Shown here: piece after piece, positions 5,791 through 12,962 of the stretch | Numbering within the stretch: position 1 is the first letter of the stretch | Layout: every line of letters starts with the position of its first letter | From: a virus | Reading direction: 5' to 3' (one strand) | Virus record (IMG/VR): IMGVR_UViG_3300049153_000011 | Location: 1 to 21,722 of that record | Length of the DNA stretch: 21,722 nt | Notes under the pieces: model-generated | Databases searched by the model: none | Told to the model about the DNA's origin: nothing | The model's input: the letters and a program-made list of their open reading frames with translations, nothing else | Made by a program: the position numbers and the translations under genes

Positions 5791-5992
5791 CTGCCGTTGT
5801 GAGGTCTCATGGCTCGGAAGCGGCGAGACCCTTGCAATGGCGGGGCTTTCGGTGCTTGGCCTCGGGGAGCTCGTGGGCTCGACCCTAAGACCCCCAGGCC
5901 CTGGTCGAGCCTGCCTCCTGCCGCTGATGGCCGCCGGCGCTTGCCATCTCCCACCGTAGGTTGGCGGGTCCTGCTGGGCCCTGCTTACCGTT

Positions 5993-6014
5993 GGGGTAAC
6001 CCGAGGGGTAACCC
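5993..6014. repeat. Two direct GGGGTAACCC boxes
   Basis: Identical 10-bp words at 5993-6002 and 6005-6014 have a 12-bp period. A degenerate TTACCG lies at 5985. They share the GGTAACC core with the cluster about 200 bp to the left and end 17 bp before the tRNA gene. Confidence 0.6.
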
Positions 6015-6031
6015 GCTACGCTCGCCGGCGA

Positions 6032-6105
6032 CGGGCCGTGGCTCAGCTTGGTAGAGCGCCGCACTGGGGGTGCGGAGGTCGTCGGTTCGAATCCGGCCGG
6101 CCCGA
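6032..6105 (+). tRNA. tRNA-Pro (anticodon GGG)
   Basis: The cloverleaf is complete. The acceptor stem is CGGGCCG/CGGCCCG (7 perfect pairs). The D-arm is GCTC-AGCTTGGTA-GAGC, the anticodon stem CCGCA/TGCGG with loop CTGGGGG, the variable loop AGGTC, and the T-arm GTCGG-TTCGAAT-CCGGC with one G-T pair. The discriminator is A and no CCA is encoded. Anticodon GGG reads CCC and CCU. It is the only plus-strand gene and converges on the lysis genes. It may be a phage-carried tRNA, or mark the attachment site, because tRNA genes are frequent targets for integrases of this type. A TACGCT box at 6017-6022 could be its -10. Confidence 0.93.
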
Positions 6106-6119
6106 CGAGCTCGAGCGCC

Positions 6120-6287
6120 TCAGGCGGCGAGGAGGGCGAGGGCGATCAGGCAGAGGGTCGCCGGCAGCAGGGCGTCGGTGGTCGCTCGTGCGGCGAGCTC
6201 GATCGCGGTCAGGACCGCGGCGCAGATGGCGGCGGCGAGGAGCAGGCCCTCGGTCCAGCCGGGGCTCGACCAGATGATGGCGGTCAT
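6120..6287 (-). CDS. Small two-helix membrane protein (holin-like)
   Basis: The 55-aa product has two predicted membrane segments, residues 14-32 (GLLLAAAICAAVLTAIELA) and about 38-55 (DALLPATLCLIALALLAA), with a short polar turn. Its ATG overlaps the stop of the preceding membrane protein (ATGA). Position after endolysin and a two-helix protein suggests a second holin, an antiholin, or another lysis-timing protein. Sequence alone cannot assign which. It ends only 15 bp from the opposing tRNA. Confidence 0.6.
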   Translation of the reverse strand: MTAIIWSSPGWTEGLLLAAAICAAVLTAIELAARATTDALLPATLCLIALALLAA

Positions 6288-6547
6288 GGCAGGTCTCCTT
6301 GATCGGGGTCGTGCTCGGCCGCCTCGTGGCGGCGGGTCCAGATCAGCGCGGCTCCTGCGCCGAGGTAGCCGGCGACCGCGCCGGCGAGGACGCCGCCGAG
6401 GGCCGAGAGCAGCTGGATGCCCTGCGCCGAAACGTCGTCGTCGATCGCGGCGGCGACCATGGCGACGGCCCAGCCGGCGGCGACGAACGAGGCGACCACG
6501 AACGCTGTCGCTCCCACCCATCCGTGGAGGGTGGTCGGTGCGCTCAT
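6284..6547 (-). CDS. Holin candidate
   Basis: This 87-aa protein has two hydrophobic helices, residues 11-34 (VGATAFVVASFVAAGWAVAM) and 43-70 (GIQLLSALGGVLAGAVAGYL), separated by an acidic loop with DDD. It ends in a charged tail (TRRHEAAEHDPDQGD). This matches the usual holin layout of small size, two membrane helices and a hydrophilic C-terminus. It follows the endolysin with an ATGA overlap. Holins permeabilise the membrane so the endolysin reaches the wall. No specific holin family was recognised, so the name rests on topology and position. Confidence 0.7.
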   Translation of the reverse strand: MSAPTTLHGWVGATAFVVASFVAAGWAVAMVAAAIDDDVSAQGIQLLSALGGVLAGAVAGYLGAGAALIWTRRHEAAEHDPDQGDLP

Positions 6548-7278
6548 GCGATGTGGGCTGGCTCGACGCCGACCTTCTGCGCGATCACGTTGGTGTTCCA
6601 GTAGATGCGGTTGTTGGCGGCCTCGGGGTAGCTGTCTCCCCAGGCGGCGTCGACCTGCCAGACGGTGTTGTCCATGCCGAGCACGCCGAGCATGATCTGG
6701 TCGCCGCCGAGCGCTGTCTCGTCGGGGACGTGCACTCGGTTGATGCCGTTCCAGCGGTAAACGCGACCGTTGTATTGAATGAGGGCAAACATCTGATCGG
6801 GTCCAATCGTCGGGGGTTGGGGTCCTGGTGCGCCGCCGAGCTCGGAGGCGATGCGGGCGAGCGCCTCGGCGTCGACGCAGATCTCGAAATGCATTTCGTC
6901 GGCGGTGCCTCCGTCGACGCCGTCGAGCCAATGGACGGCGCCCTGGACCTCGTCGAGGATCTTGTAGATCTCGCCGCGCTGCGCGTCGGTCCAGGTGCCT
7001 CGCACGCCGTTGGGGTGCTCGGGCGCGTTGTAGTCGATGGCGGTACCGGAGGCGTGGCAGGACAGCGAGCTCGGGTCGTTGGCGTTGGCTCGGTACGAAT
7101 ATCCCCAGCAGGTACCGCCGACCAGGCCCTCGACTCGGTGGTGGATCTGTTCGGCGACGTAGCGGAGGACGGTGGTGACGTCGCCGGCCTTGGCGCCTCC
7201 TGGGAACCACTCGGACTGGACCACGCCGATCTCACCCTTGTCGGGGCTCGCCGGCCAGCCGTTGTAGCTAGTCGCCAT
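6544..7278 (-). CDS. Endolysin, M15-type peptidase
   Basis: This 244-aa lysis enzyme has an N-terminal peptidase domain of the M15 (VanY/L-Ala-D-Glu or D-Ala-D-Ala) type. Zinc-site residues are His75 and Asp82 in SCHASGTAIDYN (the SxHxxGxAxD motif) and His130 in DEMHFEI. It would cleave peptide stems of peptidoglycan. After a Pro-rich linker (about 149-159), residues 161-244 (starting DQMFALIQYNGRVYRWNGINR) form a module I recall at the ends of actinophage lysins and tail proteins, perhaps for wall binding. The ATG has a GGAGA site 7 nt upstream and overlaps the end of the preceding small gene by 11 nt. No signal peptide is seen, so export depends on a holin. Confidence 0.9.
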   Translation of the reverse strand: MATSYNGWPASPDKGEIGVVQSEWFPGGAKAGDVTTVLRYVAEQIHHRVEGLVGGTCWGYSYRANANDPSSLSCHASGTAIDYNAPEHPNGVRGTWTDAQRGEIYKILDEVQGAVHWLDGVDGGTADEMHFEICVDAEALARIASELGGAPGPQPPTIGPDQMFALIQYNGRVYRWNGINRVHVPDETALGGDQIMLGVLGMDNTVWQVDAAWGDSYPEAANNRIYWNTNVIAQKVGVEPAHIA

Positions 7279-7426
7279 GGCTGGCTCTCCAATCCTCGAG
7301 GCGTTGCCGTGCTCGAGCTCGTGCCTCGTCGGCGGTGAGCACCGGGCTCGCGCTGTCGTTGCAGGTGTGCCGGCGAGCTCGGTGCTCGGTGCGGACGGGC
7401 TCGATCGGGAAGGGCTCGTCGCTCAT
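7268..7426 (-). CDS. 52-aa small basic protein before the endolysin
   Basis: An ATG at 7426-7424 overlaps the upstream stop (ATGA). The frame ends at TAG (7270-7268), inside the endolysin start, with an 11-nt overlap that also carries the endolysin Shine-Dalgarno. The product is basic and Arg-rich in the middle (RTEHRARRHTC) and ends in a helix (TADEARARARQRLEDWRASHGD). It fills the gap between tail genes and endolysin exactly, with coupling on both sides, so I consider it real despite its size. No function can be assigned. Confidence 0.65.
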   Translation of the reverse strand: MSDEPFPIEPVRTEHRARRHTCNDSASPVLTADEARARARQRLEDWRASHGD

Positions 7427-7680
7427 GCCGGCGGGTTGGCCTGGACGACGCCGAGGATCATGCCGTCGGTGATGACGCTCTCGTCGCCGCCGGGGTCGGG
7501 GTTTTCGGCGGCGAGGGCGCTCTCGTAGGCGGCCTCGATGTCGTCGGCGGAGGCGACGATCCAGCGGAGGCGGGTGGCCTCGTCGGTCGGGTCGTCGGTG
7601 CCCTCGTCGGCGATGCAGGCGCGGAGGCGGTCATTGAATGCTCGGTCCTCGGCGCACTTGGCGATGCTCGAATAGCTCAT
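7423..7680 (-). CDS. Small conserved tail-region protein (85 aa)
   Basis: The ATG at 7680 has a near-perfect AAGGAGG site, the strongest in the window. The acidic product opens MSYSSIAKCAEDRAFNDRLRAC and ends with a motif (DESVITDGMILGVVQA) that I recall from small actinophage proteins encoded just after tail fibres. Their function is not established. Residues 40-65 (RLRWIVASADDIEAAYESALA) form the central helix. It may be a tail assembly factor or a small structural protein. Confidence 0.75.
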   Translation of the reverse strand: MSYSSIAKCAEDRAFNDRLRACIADEGTDDPTDEATRLRWIVASADDIEAAYESALAAENPDPGGDESVITDGMILGVVQANPPA

Positions 7681-7694
7681 CGGTTGGTCCCTCC

Positions 7695-8480
7695 TTATGG
7701 GGCGATCTGGACGGCGTTGATCTTGCTGCTGTTGATGGTGATGTTGCGGGTCTGGTAGGTGAAGGCCTTGCAGCCCGCGTAGTTGCCGGGCGCCTTGATC
7801 GACGCCACATAGATGACGCTGGTGCCGAAGCGGGTCCCAGCGGCCTGCGCCTCGAAAACTCGGCCGGTCGTGATGTTGGATGTCCACCCACCGTTGGTGG
7901 CGACGAGGGGGTCGGGGAATGCCTCGACGTATCCGTAGGCGGTCTGGCCGGTGGCGTCGGCGTCGATCTCCACGCCGACCAGGTACAGCCCTGCCTTGTC
8001 GAAGTTGACGGTGCCGATCGACTCGCCGGTCGGGGTGTACCACCAGCTGCCGGTCGTGATCTGAGCGAGGGCTCGGGCTTGGCTCGACTTGATCAGCCGG
8101 CGGCTGTCGGTCATGGCCGATCCGACCATCTTGGCGATCGGGACCTCCCACACGCCGTTGGGGTCCTGCGCCGGGCTCACCGCGCCGTCGCGGTAGACGA
8201 GCTCGGCGGTGTTGGCGGCGGGGTCGAAGCGGACGACGACGAGGCCGTTGGCGGTGACGGTCAGGACCTGGCTCCCGAGGAGCTCGGTGAAGTGTCCATC
8301 GGCCCAGGCGGCGCCGGCCTGGACCGTCAGGTTCGGAAAGGCGAGGGTTGGCTTGAGCTCACCACCGACGCCGTCGATGACGCCGCTCGCAGCCCAGTGG
8401 CGAGCCATCTTGCGCCATCGTGCCTCGGTGGCGACCGAGCCGTCGGCGCCGTCGGTTGGCCAGACGTTCATGGCGACCAT
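7695..8480 (-). CDS. Putative minor tail / receptor-binding protein
   Basis: The product is 261 aa. Residues 1-130 (with EARWRKMARHWAASGVIDG and LTVQAGAAWADGHF) look like the N-terminal tail-anchoring region seen in phage fibre and baseplate-upper proteins. Residues about 135-261 are strand- and glycine-rich, consistent with a compact beta C-terminal head that could contact the host. A GAGAGG site 7 nt before the ATG at 8480 favours this start over the in-frame ATG at 8471. It follows the Gp37-like tail protein with a 1-bp gap, the usual place for receptor-binding proteins. The receptor-binding role is inferred from position. Confidence 0.6.
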   Translation of the reverse strand: MVAMNVWPTDGADGSVATEARWRKMARHWAASGVIDGVGGELKPTLAFPNLTVQAGAAWADGHFTELLGSQVLTVTANGLVVVRFDPAANTAELVYRDGAVSPAQDPNGVWEVPIAKMVGSAMTDSRRLIKSSQARALAQITTGSWWYTPTGESIGTVNFDKAGLYLVGVEIDADATGQTAYGYVEAFPDPLVATNGGWTSNITTGRVFEAQAAGTRFGTSVIYVASIKAPGNYAGCKAFTYQTRNITINSSKINAVQIAP

Positions 8481-8481
8481 G

Positions 8482-9585
8482 TCAGATCCTCTCGAGTTGT
8501 CGGACTCGCCGGTCGAGGCCGGCGAGCGATCGGAAGAGGGCGAGGTCTCCTGCTGGAGCTCCTACGCTCGGGATGACGGTCGCGCCGGCGGTGTCGAGCG
8601 TGACGTGGACCTCTCGGACCTGGTCGTGGACGGTGAGCCCGCCGGCCTTGACGGTCACGAGATCGCCGAGCGCCCAGTCTCTCCCGAAGGCTTGCGCCTC
8701 GGTGTCGAGCGGGGTGAAGACGACTGTCACCGGGGTGACGCCGGCGGCGAGCGCCTCGGCGGCGCTCTTGTCGAGCTCGGCGATGTCGGCGGTGTCGCGT
8801 CGGTCCTGGAAGCTCTCGGCGAGACCCCAGGTGTTCCACGAGGTGGTGTCGGCCATCTCTCGGATGAGGCGCGCGGTGCCTTCTCCTTGGCCGGCGACCG
8901 CGACGAAGTTGGCCTTGGGCGCCTCGGTGGTCATCTTCCAGGCGGCGAGGGTCTCGAGGCCGGCGCTGAAGATGGCGCCTCGGTCGGTGGCCTCGTAGGC
9001 CTCGAAGGCGAGCTCTCGGATGTCGAAGATGAGGCCGGCGGGTCGGGCGGTGTCTTGCATCAGGGTGAGCAAATTCTGCCAGCGTGCGGCGACCGTCGTG
9101 GTCGGGCCCACCGGCGCCGGCGGCGGTACGACCAGGCCCGGCACCCTTCTCGAGGTGGTGGCGGCGGGGCCGGCGTTGCGGCTCACGAGCTCGGCGAGGA
9201 CGGTGCTCATGGCGCCGGTGCGGACGTCGTAGGCCGAGCTCGAGTAGGGCGGTGCGGCGGTGCCGGGCTGGGGGTGGGCGTTGCGGCGTTGGAGCCAGAC
9301 GGTGTCGTCGACGCCGCTGATCTGGAGGTGGTCTCCATCGATGTCGACGGTGCGCTCGAGGTGGCTCACGGGCCCGCTGCGCCAAACCTCGGCGTCGAGG
9401 ACGATCTCGAGGCGGGCGAAGGTGTCGACCGAGAAGATCTGGCCGGCCTCGGTGGCGGTCGGGAGCGTCAGCTGCCAGGTGCTCACGTCATTCACTCGGC
9501 CGATGATCTCGGCCTTCTCGTAGGGGTCGACGGCGGCCTGCCTCGTGCCGGTGCGGTCGGTGACGTAGAGCTCCCAGCTGCTCAT
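8482..9585 (-). CDS. Tail protein, ReqiPepy6 Gp37-like
   Basis: The 367-aa product resembles the Siphovirus ReqiPepy6 Gp37-like tail family. It opens with MSSWELYVTDRTGTRQAAVD, followed by a stretch like NDVSTWQLTLPT and the strand-rich ARLEIVLDAEVWRSGPV. A long helical/strand alternation ends in SLAGLDRRVRQLERI, a coiled-coil-like tail. Such proteins form the tail-tip hub next to Dit. An upstream in-frame ATG (9597) exists, but the one at 9585 overlaps the Dit stop as ATGA and is preferred. The stop precedes the minor tail gene. Confidence 0.75.
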   Translation of the reverse strand: MSSWELYVTDRTGTRQAAVDPYEKAEIIGRVNDVSTWQLTLPTATEAGQIFSVDTFARLEIVLDAEVWRSGPVSHLERTVDIDGDHLQISGVDDTVWLQRRNAHPQPGTAAPPYSSSAYDVRTGAMSTVLAELVSRNAGPAATTSRRVPGLVVPPPAPVGPTTTVAARWQNLLTLMQDTARPAGLIFDIRELAFEAYEATDRGAIFSAGLETLAAWKMTTEAPKANFVAVAGQGEGTARLIREMADTTSWNTWGLAESFQDRRDTADIAELDKSAAEALAAGVTPVTVVFTPLDTEAQAFGRDWALGDLVTVKAGGLTVHDQVREVHVTLDTAGATVIPSVGAPAGDLALFRSLAGLDRRVRQLERI

Positions 9586-10448
9586 GCCGACAACCATCTG
9601 TTGCGCCAGGTGAAGGCGACCCTGCTCGAGGCGGTGCCGGATGCGAAGCCGATGCTGATGCGGTTCGGGCCGGGCACGAGCGGCCAGAGGACGCTGTCGT
9701 CGGTGAGGCGGCCGAAGGCGTTGGTGCCGTCGAGGCGGGCGCTCTTGTGCCCAGGTCGGTGGTCGACGACGAGCGTGCTGTTCGCGGCGATGCTGCCGGT
9801 GAAATGCCAGCTCTCGCCGGTGGTGTCGTTGCTCACGTTCAGGTCGGTGCCGGGGCCGGTGGTGGTGATGATCGGCCAGGCGTCGACGTCGCCGGCGTTG
9901 GTGATCGTGGCGGCGGCGAACACGTCGGAGGCGCCGAGGATCAGCGGGAGGAATGGAAACCAGGTGTAGGCGGTGCTGTCGATCGTGGCGACGTTGGAGC
10001 TCTCGGTGGCGTCGGCCCAGTAGGGGTCGGCGGCTCGGAACGCGAGCGTGGTCTGTCCGAGGAGGGCGAGGTCCTCGGCGTAACTGTCGAGGCCGGCCTC
10101 GTAGGCGCAGGTGATCTGTCGGCCGGCGTGCGCGCCCTGGACGACGGTCAGGGTGCCCTCACCCTTGAGCGGGTCGAGGGCTCGGGCCCAACGTCGGAGC
10201 TCGTCGCGGCCGGCGGTCGGGCCCGGCAGCACGACGGGCAGCGTGACGAGGCGCTCGTCGTGGCGGGCGCCTCGGAAGCGGCCGCCTTGGGCTTGGGGTA
10301 CTCGGACGGTGTGGATCGTGGTCGGTGGCATCATCCGTTGCTGGGCGCCGACCTCGGTGACGAAGCGGACGGTCTCGCCGGCGCTCGAGCGCCACTCGTG
10401 GGTCTCGCAGATGGTGTCGGGCACCCAGGGCGCGACGCCGGCGGTCAT
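9582..10448 (-). CDS. Distal tail protein (Dit-like)
   Basis: This 288-aa protein comes directly after the tape measure, the conserved place for Dit. The N-terminal half has the expected frame, with strands carrying TICETHEWRSSAGETVRFV, then RFRGARHDERLVTLPVVLPG and the helix DELRRWARALDPLKGEGTL. The typical AFRAADPYWAD stretch follows near 150-160. The C-terminal half (about 180-288) is a beta-sandwich-like region (DLNVSNDTTGESWHF and GPNRISIGFAS). Dit forms the hub connecting the tail tube to the tip. It starts at ATGA on the tape-measure stop. Confidence 0.8.
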   Translation of the reverse strand: MTAGVAPWVPDTICETHEWRSSAGETVRFVTEVGAQQRMMPPTTIHTVRVPQAQGGRFRGARHDERLVTLPVVLPGPTAGRDELRRWARALDPLKGEGTLTVVQGAHAGRQITCAYEAGLDSYAEDLALLGQTTLAFRAADPYWADATESSNVATIDSTAYTWFPFLPLILGASDVFAAATITNAGDVDAWPIITTTGPGTDLNVSNDTTGESWHFTGSIAANSTLVVDHRPGHKSARLDGTNAFGRLTDDSVLWPLVPGPNRISIGFASGTASSRVAFTWRNRWLSA

Positions 10449-12481
10449 GCCACGCCGGCCAGGAGCTCGAGGCGTCGGAAGCCGTAGGCGATGTCGGCGG
10501 CGTCGGCGGTGCGCGGGTAGATGTTGAGCTCGTAGTGGCCTCCTGCCTCGTCGGCGATGATCGAGCGGAGCATGGCCTCGGGTGCGACGATCTCGGTGCC
10601 GGCCTCGCCTCCTACGAAGAGGGTCGGGCGGGTGAGGACGCCGCCGGTGGCGAGGGTCGGGATGTGGGGGAAGCCGAAGGTCTGGCCGCCGAAGCTCCCG
10701 CCGCCGATGGTGCCGATGCCGGGGATGTCGACGCTCGGGATCGTGACGGTCGGGACCGTAAACTTGAGGCCGTTCCACGCGTTGATGACGGCGTTGATCG
10801 GCCTCTTGATGGCGTCGGCGATGCTCGAAATGGCGCCGCTGATCGTACCGACGACGCTCGAAATGGCGCCGGCGAGGGCTTGGAAGCGGCCGGCGATCCA
10901 ATCGTAAACGCTGGTCGCCGCCGCCTTGGCGGTGTTGAACCATCCGACCATCGTGCCGATCCACGACCCGACCGCGCTTACCGCCGAGGCGACGCCGGAG
11001 GCGATGGCCTGCCACTTGTCGACCACCCATTGCCACACCGCGGTGGCGGCGCTCTTGATGGTGTCCCAATGATCGATCACCATCTTGACCGCTATCCCGA
11101 CGGGGCCGGCGATGATGGCGAGGAGCAGCGGCCAGTTGTCCTTGATCCAATTGAAGACGGCGATGGCGGCGTCCTTGATCCAATTGAAGGCGGCGACGAG
11201 CGCGGCTCCTGTCGCGTCGACCGCGGTTCGGAACCAGTCGACCTTCTGGTAGGCGAGGATGATGCCGGCGACCAGCGCGACGATCGCGGCGACGACGAGG
11301 CCGATCGGGTTGGCGGTCATGGCGGCGTTGAAGAGCCACTGCGCGGCGGTGGCGATGTTCTGCGCCACCGTCAGGGCGGTGACCTGGACCCAAAGGATGC
11401 CGAGGCTGATGGCGTTGGCGATGGCGCTTGCGTTCAAGATGGCGAGCGCCGCGACCATGAGGCCGAGCACGATGGCGTTGTCCGAAACGAAACTGCCGAC
11501 CGCGCTCAGCGCCTCCCCGAGGACGCCGACATTCTCGACGGCGTAGCTGAAGGCCTCAGCCAGCTTGGTCATGATCGGCAGCAGGGCTTGGCCGATCGTG
11601 GCCTGCAGCTCTTTCATGTTGGCCTCGGCCTTTTTCTGCTTGATGGCGTAGTTGTCGCTCGAGCGGGCGACGTCACCCTGCGCGGTCTTGGTCTGCTCGA
11701 GGACGAGCGCGTAGCTGGCTTGCGCCTTCTGCGCGGCGGTGAGGCTCTTGGGGGTCTCGCCACCCATCACGCCGTTCAGCTTCATGTTGGCCTGCTCGGC
11801 GTCGCGCATGGCGTCCTTGTATTCGACCGAGCCCTCTCCATGCTTCTTGAGCGCCTCGGCGGCCTTGCGCGACGCCTTCTCGGAATTCTCTTGCGCGGCG
11901 CTCAGCTTCTCGACGTTGACGCTGGTCTCGACCAGGCCCATCTTCATGGCCTGCGCCATCAGGGTGGCCTCGTTCATGTTGACGCCGAAGGCCTTGAGCG
12001 GTTCGGTCTCGCCGGTGAGGCCGCTCTTGAGCGCGGTGAGGGCTTGGTCGACCGGCACGTTGTTGAAGGACGCCATGTCGGCGGCCAGCTGCACCAGGTT
12101 CTTGCTCATGTCGGTGGCGACGTCTTGTGGCAGGCCGAGGCTCAGCGCGAGGTTGCCGAAGGTGCCGGCGGCCTCGAGCGCCTCCTGCTGGCTCATGGCC
12201 ATGGCGTCGACGGCGGTCGTCGACCACTTCATGATCTCGCCGGCCGAGCTCCCGAACACGACGTTGGTCTTGGCGATGCTCTCGTTCAGGTTCGAGGCGG
12301 CGTCGACCGCTTGCTTGCCGAAGTCGACGACCTTGTCGATGGCGAAGGCGCCGCCGAGCGCGACCGCTGCGCCCTTGGCGACGTCGGTGATCTTGGCCAT
12401 GCCACCGGAGGCCTGATCGACGCCGCTCGTCATCTTGGAGGTGTCGGCGACGAACTTGGCGGTGATCGTGGGGCCGGCCAT
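10445..12481 (-). CDS. Tail tape measure protein
   Basis: This 678-aa protein sets tail length and is ejected into the host envelope. It follows the G/GT chaperone frames by a TGATG overlap. The N-terminal part (1-60) is Gly/Ala/Lys-rich. Residues about 60-325 are helical with KMGLVETSVNVEKL and KASRKAAEALKKHGEG segments. About 327-415 is strongly hydrophobic (VLGLMVAALAILNASAI, ANPIGLVVAAIVALVAGI), typical of membrane-active tape-measure regions. About 415-560 has repeated helices with Trp (FNWIKD, VWQWVVDKW). The C-terminus is Gly-rich. At about 1.5 angstrom per residue the tail would be near 100 nm. No lysozyme or peptidase motif was recognised inside. Confidence 0.92.
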   Translation of the reverse strand: MAGPTITAKFVADTSKMTSGVDQASGGMAKITDVAKGAAVALGGAFAIDKVVDFGKQAVDAASNLNESIAKTNVVFGSSAGEIMKWSTTAVDAMAMSQQEALEAAGTFGNLALSLGLPQDVATDMSKNLVQLAADMASFNNVPVDQALTALKSGLTGETEPLKAFGVNMNEATLMAQAMKMGLVETSVNVEKLSAAQENSEKASRKAAEALKKHGEGSVEYKDAMRDAEQANMKLNGVMGGETPKSLTAAQKAQASYALVLEQTKTAQGDVARSSDNYAIKQKKAEANMKELQATIGQALLPIMTKLAEAFSYAVENVGVLGEALSAVGSFVSDNAIVLGLMVAALAILNASAIANAISLGILWVQVTALTVAQNIATAAQWLFNAAMTANPIGLVVAAIVALVAGIILAYQKVDWFRTAVDATGAALVAAFNWIKDAAIAVFNWIKDNWPLLLAIIAGPVGIAVKMVIDHWDTIKSAATAVWQWVVDKWQAIASGVASAVSAVGSWIGTMVGWFNTAKAAATSVYDWIAGRFQALAGAISSVVGTISGAISSIADAIKRPINAVINAWNGLKFTVPTVTIPSVDIPGIGTIGGGSFGGQTFGFPHIPTLATGGVLTRPTLFVGGEAGTEIVAPEAMLRSIIADEAGGHYELNIYPRTADAADIAYGFRRLELLAGVA

Positions 12482-12962
12482 CAGCGGGACCTCTTGCGAG
12501 CGGCTCGGTTGTGCTCCTTGACCTCAGCGTTCTGGAAGGCGACGAATGCCCAGTAGGTGTCGTCGTCCATCTCGTAGACCTCGGTCGGGCTCAGGCGCCA
12601 GAAGCGACAGAAGGCGGCGAGGTCTCGGAGGCGGCGGGCGCCAAAGGGTCGGCCCTCGGTGCCTCGGCGTCGGTGTCGATCTGGACCTCGATGTCGGCGC
12701 AGTCCTCCCAGCGCAGGCCGGGGATGGTCTTGCGCAGCTGGGACCAGATGATGGTCTGGAAGCGGTCGGCGCTCTCGGCGTCGGGCCCGACGAGCTCGTC
12801 GTAGGAGCGGCCGGTCTCGGCCTGGAGCGCTCGTTGCGTACCGGGGCTCGGGACCCTGCCGGTGTCGGTCGAGGCGAGGTGGATGACCTCGGGGATGGCC
12901 GGTCGCTCGAGCTCGGGCTCGAGGGTGGCGGTGGTGCCGTTCACGCTGCTGTCGTTGTCCAT
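12481..12962 (-). CDS. Tail assembly chaperone GT (by -1 frameshift)
   Basis: The shorter frame (12591-12962) and a second frame ending at 12481 are joined by a -1 shift at CCCTTTG (12648-12642). The fused product is 160 aa. After the shift it reads FGARRLRDLAAFCRFWRLSP, then EVYEMDDDTYWAFVAFQNAEV and a basic KEHNRAARKRSR end. Two overlapping frames before the tape measure, with a -1 slip, are the hallmark of the siphovirus G/GT pair, where the fusion holds the tape measure during tail-tube assembly. The extension has no start codon or SD of its own and ends one base into the tape-measure ATG (TGATG). The mechanism is inferred. The heptamer and open frame are seen directly. Confidence 0.85.
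12591..12962 (-). CDS. Tail assembly chaperone G
   Basis: The 123-aa product begins at ATG 12962 with a GAGAGG site 5 nt upstream, overlapping the gp10-like gene by 22 nt. Its sequence has RSYDELVGPDAESADRF near the middle and WSQLRKTIPGLRWEDCADIE, typical of small chaperones before tape-measure genes. The normal zero-frame stop follows an Ala/Ser/Pro-rich tail (APAASETSPPSVASGA), coded past the slippery heptamer. The ratio of G to GT is usually important for tail assembly. Confidence 0.8.
   Translation of the reverse strand: MDNDSSVNGTTATLEPELERPAIPEVIHLASTDTGRVPSPGTQRALQAETGRSYDELVGPDAESADRFQTIIWSQLRKTIPGLRWEDCADIEVQIDTDAEAPRADPLAPAASETSPPSVASGA
12642..12648 (-). promoter_or_regulatory. 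Programmed -1 frameshift heptamer CCCTTTG
   Basis: In the G frame the codons are CCT TTG, preceded by C, which gives C CCT TTG, the X XXY YYZ slippery pattern. After the slip the codons are CCC TTT and the reading enters the open T frame. It lies 49 nt before the G stop. A GGCGCC right after it can pair with a second GGCGCC at 12599-12594, a possible weak stimulator. Confidence 0.8.

Larger units (their letters stand above)
5542..6031. other. 490-bp intergenic region: promoter, box clusters, possible attP
   Basis: I see no convincing gene here on either strand. The segment has lower GC and different word use from its surroundings. It holds two clusters of GGTAACC/GGTTACC boxes (5752-5790 and 5985-6014), an imperfect promoter overlapping the first cluster, a 9-bp inverted repeat at 5876-5911, and the tRNA immediately to the right. 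This is where an operator region or the phage attachment site would be expected. Confidence 0.5.

Noticed and set aside
5682-5954. Minus-strand 90-codon frame in the same intergenic region
   Set aside because: It covers the promoter and the inverted repeat, has unusual Pro/Arg composition and lacks a ribosome-binding site.
5809-6054. Plus-strand 81-codon frame in the intergenic region
   Set aside because: It runs into the tRNA, has no Shine-Dalgarno, reads through the repeat boxes and shows no recognisable domain.
8209-9969. Plus-strand open frame of 586 codons across the tail genes
   Set aside because: It is a shadow of the Gp37-like and Dit genes, Gly/Val/Asp-rich without domains, and it has no plausible start context.
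10535-12556. Plus-strand open frame of 673 codons across the tape measure gene
   Set aside because: It is antisense to a well-supported tape measure with correct overlaps. Long antisense frames are expected in GC-rich DNA with strong third-base GC bias.
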